Part shown: in pieces, positions 5,883 to 8,161 of the stretch
Layout: the number at the start of each line of letters is the position of its first letter
Position numbering within the stretch: position 1 is the stretch's first letter
Assembly (NCBI GenBank): GCA_018241865.1
Contig: JAFECY010000064.1
Location: 1-8,161 of the forward strand
Length of the DNA stretch: 8,161 nucleotides
DNA from: Pseudomonadota bacterium
GTDB taxonomy: Bacteria > Pseudomonadota > Gammaproteobacteria > Burkholderiales > Burkholderiaceae_D
Direction: 5' to 3'
The notes under the pieces: generated by a model
Told to the model about the DNA's origin: nothing
What the model saw: only the letters and a program-made list of their open reading frames with translations
Database searches by the model: none
Made by a program: the position numbers and the translations under genes

Positions 5883-7775
5883 TCAATCGCCCTGCGCTTC
5901 GAGCGCTTCCCACTTCTCCAGATTAACCAACAGCAGCTCGTCGATCTCGGCAAAACGCTGATGCAGGCGTTGCGCTTCTTGCGGGTCTTGCGCATACAAA
6001 TTGGAGTCGGCCAATTGTTCGTTGATGGTTTTTTGTTCGGCTTCCAGCGCAGCAATCAACTTCGGTAATTCTTCCAGCGCGCGCTGATCCTTGTAACTGC
6101 GTTTTTTCGCTTTCGCCTGAACCGGCGCGGCTTCTTTCTGCGCCGTCTTGGGCGGTACTTTGTCCACCGCTTTCGCTGTCACGGCGCGGAAGCATTCCCA
6201 ATCGCTGTAACCGCCGACATATTCACGCCACAATCCATCGCCTTCAGCGACGATCACTTGCGTCACAACGTTGTCGAGGAAGGCGCGGTCGTGACTGACC
6301 AAGAACACGGTGCCGTCGTAATCGGTCAGCAATTCTTCCAGCAATTCCAGCGTATCAATATCCAGATCATTGGTTGGCTCGTCCAGCACCAACACGTTGG
6401 CGGGCTTGGCGAACAGGCGCGCCAGCAGCAAACGATTCCGCTCGCCGCCGGAGAGCGTCTTCACCGGCGAACGCGCGCGTTCCGGCGCGAATAAAAAATC
6501 GCCCAGATAGGTCATCACATGTTTGCGCTGACCATTGATTTCCACCCAATCGCTACCCGGCGCAATCGTGTCGGCCAAGCTGGTTTCTTCATTCAACTGG
6601 GCGCGCATCTGGTCGAAGTACGCCACCTGCAGTTTTGTGCCTTGGCGGATCGTGCCGCTATCCGCTTGCTCTTCACCCAAAATCAACTTCAGCAGCGTCG
6701 TCTTGCCCGCGCCATTGGGGCCGATCAAACCGATCTTGTCGCCGCGCATCAGAATGCTGCTGAAGTCGCGCACGATGACCTTGCTGCCGTAACGTTTGTC
6801 CACATTCTCCAGTTCGGCAACGATCTTGCCGGAACGTTCGCCGGAAGCCACATCCAACTTGACTTGCCCTTGCTGATCGCGGCGCGCTCCGCGCGTGCGG
6901 CGCAATTCCTCCAACCGTCTGACTCGACCCTCGTTGCGCGTGCGGCGCGCTTCCACGCCTTTGCGGATCCACACTTCTTCTTGCGCCAGAAATTTGTCGA
7001 ACTTAGCGTTTTCGATTGCTTCGACTTCCAATAATTCTTTCTTGCGCGCTTGGTAGGCGGCGAAGTTGCCGGGGAAAGACAAGATGCGGCCACGGTCGAG
7101 TTCGATGATGCGCGTCGCCACATTGTCGAGGAAGCGCCGATCATGGGTAATCAACAGTACGCTGCCTTTGTAATCGCGCAGCAAACCCTCCAGCCAAACA
7201 ATCGAATTGAAATCGAGATGATTGGTCGGCTCGTCCAGCAGTAAAACATCCGGTGCGCCGACCAGCGCGCACGCCAGCGCCACGCGCTTTTGCATGCCGC
7301 CAGATAACGTGCCCATCAAGGCATCCTTATTCAGGCTCAATCGGTCGAGCGTGGTTTCGACTTTATTTTTTAGATTCCAGGCATCGGCAGCATCGAGCCG
7401 AACCTGGATGACATGCATGCGCTCCATCACCGCTTCGTCATCGTCACCGCCGAATTGGCCGGTCAAGGTTTCGTACTCGTTCAGCAAACTCTGCAACTCG
7501 CCCATGCCCGAGGCCACGGCATCGAAAACCGACATATCCGCAGCGAAATGCGGCTCCTGATCGACATAGGCAATCTTCAAGCCTTGCTGCATTACCAGCA
7601 AGCCATCATCCAACTTGGCCATGCCCGCGATAATTTTGAGGAGAGACGATTTACCGGTGCCGTTGCGACCGATCAAACCGACGCGCTCGCCGGTTTCCAG
7701 CGCAAATTCCGTGTGATCGAGCAAGGCAACGTGACCGAACGCCAGTTGCGCATTGGAGAGTGAAATGACTGCCAT
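5883..7775 (-). CDS. uup: ABC-F family ATPase Uup
   Basis: This soluble ABC-F protein has two ATPase domains and no membrane domain. Relatives act on ribosomes, and E. coli Uup is also linked to transposon precise excision and DNA binding. The 630-residue protein has Walker A GRNGTGKS (36-43) and GPNGAGKT (352-359), signatures LSGGM (157-161) and LSGGE (441-445), Walker B LLLDE and LVLDE ending at 182 and 466, and switch His at 211 and 495. The linker with EEVWIRKGVEARRTRNEGR (266-284) is typical of Uup. A Lys/Ala-rich hinge (534-560) leads to a C-terminal coiled coil (561-627), the Uup DNA-binding region. The start at 7775 is chosen by homology (MAVISLSNAQ) and by AGGA (7783-7780), though its spacer is only four bases. 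A longer open frame to 7868 would contain the likely promoter. All catalytic motifs are intact. Confidence 0.94.
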   Translation of the reverse strand: MAVISLSNAQLAFGHVALLDHTEFALETGERVGLIGRNGTGKSSLLKIIAGMAKLDDGLLVMQQGLKIAYVDQEPHFAADMSVFDAVASGMGELQSLLNEYETLTGQFGGDDDEAVMERMHVIQVRLDAADAWNLKNKVETTLDRLSLNKDALMGTLSGGMQKRVALACALVGAPDVLLLDEPTNHLDFNSIVWLEGLLRDYKGSVLLITHDRRFLDNVATRIIELDRGRILSFPGNFAAYQARKKELLEVEAIENAKFDKFLAQEEVWIRKGVEARRTRNEGRVRRLEELRRTRGARRDQQGQVKLDVASGERSGKIVAELENVDKRYGSKVIVRDFSSILMRGDKIGLIGPNGAGKTTLLKLILGEEQADSGTIRQGTKLQVAYFDQMRAQLNEETSLADTIAPGSDWVEINGQRKHVMTYLGDFLFAPERARSPVKTLSGGERNRLLLARLFAKPANVLVLDEPTNDLDIDTLELLEELLTDYDGTVFLVSHDRAFLDNVVTQVIVAEGDGLWREYVGGYSDWECFRAVTAKAVDKVPPKTAQKEAAPVQAKAKKRSYKDQRALEELPKLIAALEAEQKTINEQLADSNLYAQDPQEAQRLHQRFAEIDELLLVNLEKWEALEAQGD

Positions 7776-7837
7776 AACATCCTGACTTGGCTCTGTCTTT
7801 ATTTCAGACCGAGCGACATGCATGTGGGGAAACCGGC

Positions 7838-7843
7838 ATTGTA
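7838..7843 (-). promoter_or_regulatory. Candidate -10 box of uup
   Basis: On the minus strand TACAAT (7843-7838) matches five of six -10 positions, followed by a GCCGG discriminator. Transcription would begin near 7830 and give a leader of about 55 bases. No good -35 is found 16-18 bases upstream. The leader contains the palindrome ACATGCATGT at 7816-7825. Confidence 0.4.
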
Positions 7844-7887
7844 CCGAGTCGCGCCTGTCTCGCGCCATGTTTGCGATCTGCCTCGGC

Positions 7888-7893
7888 TATAAT
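7888..7893 (+). promoter_or_regulatory. Candidate -10 box of tRNA-Arg
   Basis: TATAAT is a perfect -10 consensus 39 bases before the tRNA 5' end, leaving a precursor leader of about 33 bases to be trimmed by RNase P. The 16-18-base upstream window has no recognisable -35; TTGCGA at 7871-7876 is too close, at 11 bases. Confidence 0.5.
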
Positions 7894-7932
7894 CTTGAGC
7901 GCAACGCGGCTTTGACCGCTGTCTGCCGTGTC

Positions 7933-8007
7933 CTCGCCGTAGTTCAATGGATAGAACGAGTGCCTCCTAAGTGCTAGATACAGGTTCGATTCCTGTCGGC
8001 GGGACCA
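7933..8007 (+). tRNA. tRNA-Arg, anticodon CCT (reads AGG), with encoded CCA
   Basis: A complete 75-base cloverleaf can be drawn. The acceptor stem CTCGCCG (7933-7939) pairs with CGGCGGG (7997-8003), with one U-G wobble at the second pair. The D arm is GTTC-AATGGATA-GAAC (7942-7957). The anticodon arm (7959-7975) has loop CTCCTAA, anticodon CCT at 7966-7968 and two adjacent G-U pairs. A 4-base variable loop follows, then the T arm ACAGG-TTCGATT-CCTGT (7980-7996). A discriminator A (8004) and CCA (8005-8007) complete it. The layout and loops match E. coli tRNA-Arg(CCU) arm by arm. The first base is C, paired with G72, rather than the commoner G. No terminator follows before the next gene. Confidence 0.95.
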
Positions 8008-8043
8008 GTTTCATCCGCATACGCGCAGTTTCCTGAGATCAGC

Positions 8044-8161
8044 ATGCCTACCCTAGGCCGAACATCGATTCCTGCCAGCATCATCATCTCCCTGCTGCTG
8101 CATGGGCTGGGATTGTGGTTGTTGCTGCGTGAACCCTCGCTCGTGCTCACGCAACCACCCG
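8044..8161 (+). CDS. N-terminus of a TonB/TolA-type energy-transducer protein (runs off the window)
   Basis: Only 39 codons plus one base are visible. After a short cytoplasmic start (MPTLGRTSIPAS) comes one membrane segment, IIISLLLHGLGLWLLL, then LREPSLVLTQPP. The Ser-x3-His pattern in the helix (S20, H24) has the same spacing as the conserved Ser and His in the TonB and TolA transmembrane helices, which contact ExbB/ExbD or TolQ/TolR. The proline-containing sequence after the helix fits the start of a TonB or TolA periplasmic linker. TonB and TolA cannot be told apart here. The ATG at 8044 has only a weak GAG (8035-8037) upstream and no in-frame alternative. It lies 36 bases after tRNA-Arg without a terminator, so read-through from the tRNA promoter is possible. 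Confidence 0.6.
   Translation, partial: MPTLGRTSIPASIIISLLLHGLGLWLLLREPSLVLTQPP

Noticed and set aside
6519..7034. Plus-strand open frame opposite uup
   Set aside because: It is antisense to the conserved second half of the first ATPase domain, linker and second Walker A, and shows no independent motif.
7776..7868. Longer N-terminus for uup (31 extra residues)
   Set aside because: The extra residues do not resemble ABC-F proteins. The Shine-Dalgarno and homology favour 7775, and the likely -10 box lies within this stretch.
7933..8161. tRNA-Arg(CCT) as an integration site for a genomic island
   Set aside because: tRNA genes are common attachment sites, but no integrase and no repeated tRNA 3' end are visible in the short flank.
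1..8161. Novel defence, mobile or biosynthetic system
   Set aside because: Almost every gene belongs to a well-known conserved family with intact key residues. No cassette of unknown linked genes, effector/immunity pair, repeat array or mobility gene was found.

Overview
The window looks like a conserved chromosomal segment of a betaproteobacterium. The protein sequences and gene order best suit the order Burkholderiales, and the Oxalobacteraceae (Herminiimonas, Janthinobacterium, Collimonas type) are my best guess. That placement is inferred from recognising protein families, moderate-to-high GC and the 'TATAATGCCG' style of -10 box; no search was run. I see no transposase, integrase, phage gene, CRISPR array or sharp change of composition.

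Layout, left to right. On the minus strand, icd (NADP-dependent isocitrate dehydrogenase, a TCA-cycle enzyme) starts at 1154 and runs off the left edge. It is divergent from rluE (23S rRNA pseudouridine synthase, 1371-1940). After a gene-free stretch carrying a hairpin and a perfect palindrome comes a very small exported Ala/Lys/His-rich protein (2129-2338) with its own strong terminator. Next is an exported DUF192 protein (2447-2896), which shares a bidirectional terminator with rpsT (ribosomal protein S20, minus strand, 3004-3267). A 233-bp divergent promoter region separates rpsT from murJ (lipid II flippase, 3501-5054). murJ overlaps a SirB1-type transglutaminase-fold/TPR protein (5051-5881) by four bases. 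That gene meets the ABC-F ATPase gene uup (minus strand, 5883-7775) end to end with one base between the stop codons. Divergent from uup are tRNA-Arg(CCT) (7933-8007) and the first 39 codons of a TonB/TolA-type energy-transducer gene that runs off the right edge.

The genes do not form one pathway. They cover central metabolism (icd), ribosome and translation maintenance (rluE, rpsT, uup, tRNA-Arg) and the cell envelope (murJ, the exported small protein, the DUF192 protein, the TonB/TolA-like protein). The only clear operon is murJ with the SirB1-type gene.

No new multi-gene system is evident. The points most worth a second look are regulatory or small-scale: a probable leaderless murJ mRNA, a 14-bp palindrome plus repeated half-site in front of icd, a hairpin and 14-bp palindrome ahead of the small exported protein, and an exact 18-bp tandem repeat inside that protein, whose composition recalls acid-shock protein Asr.
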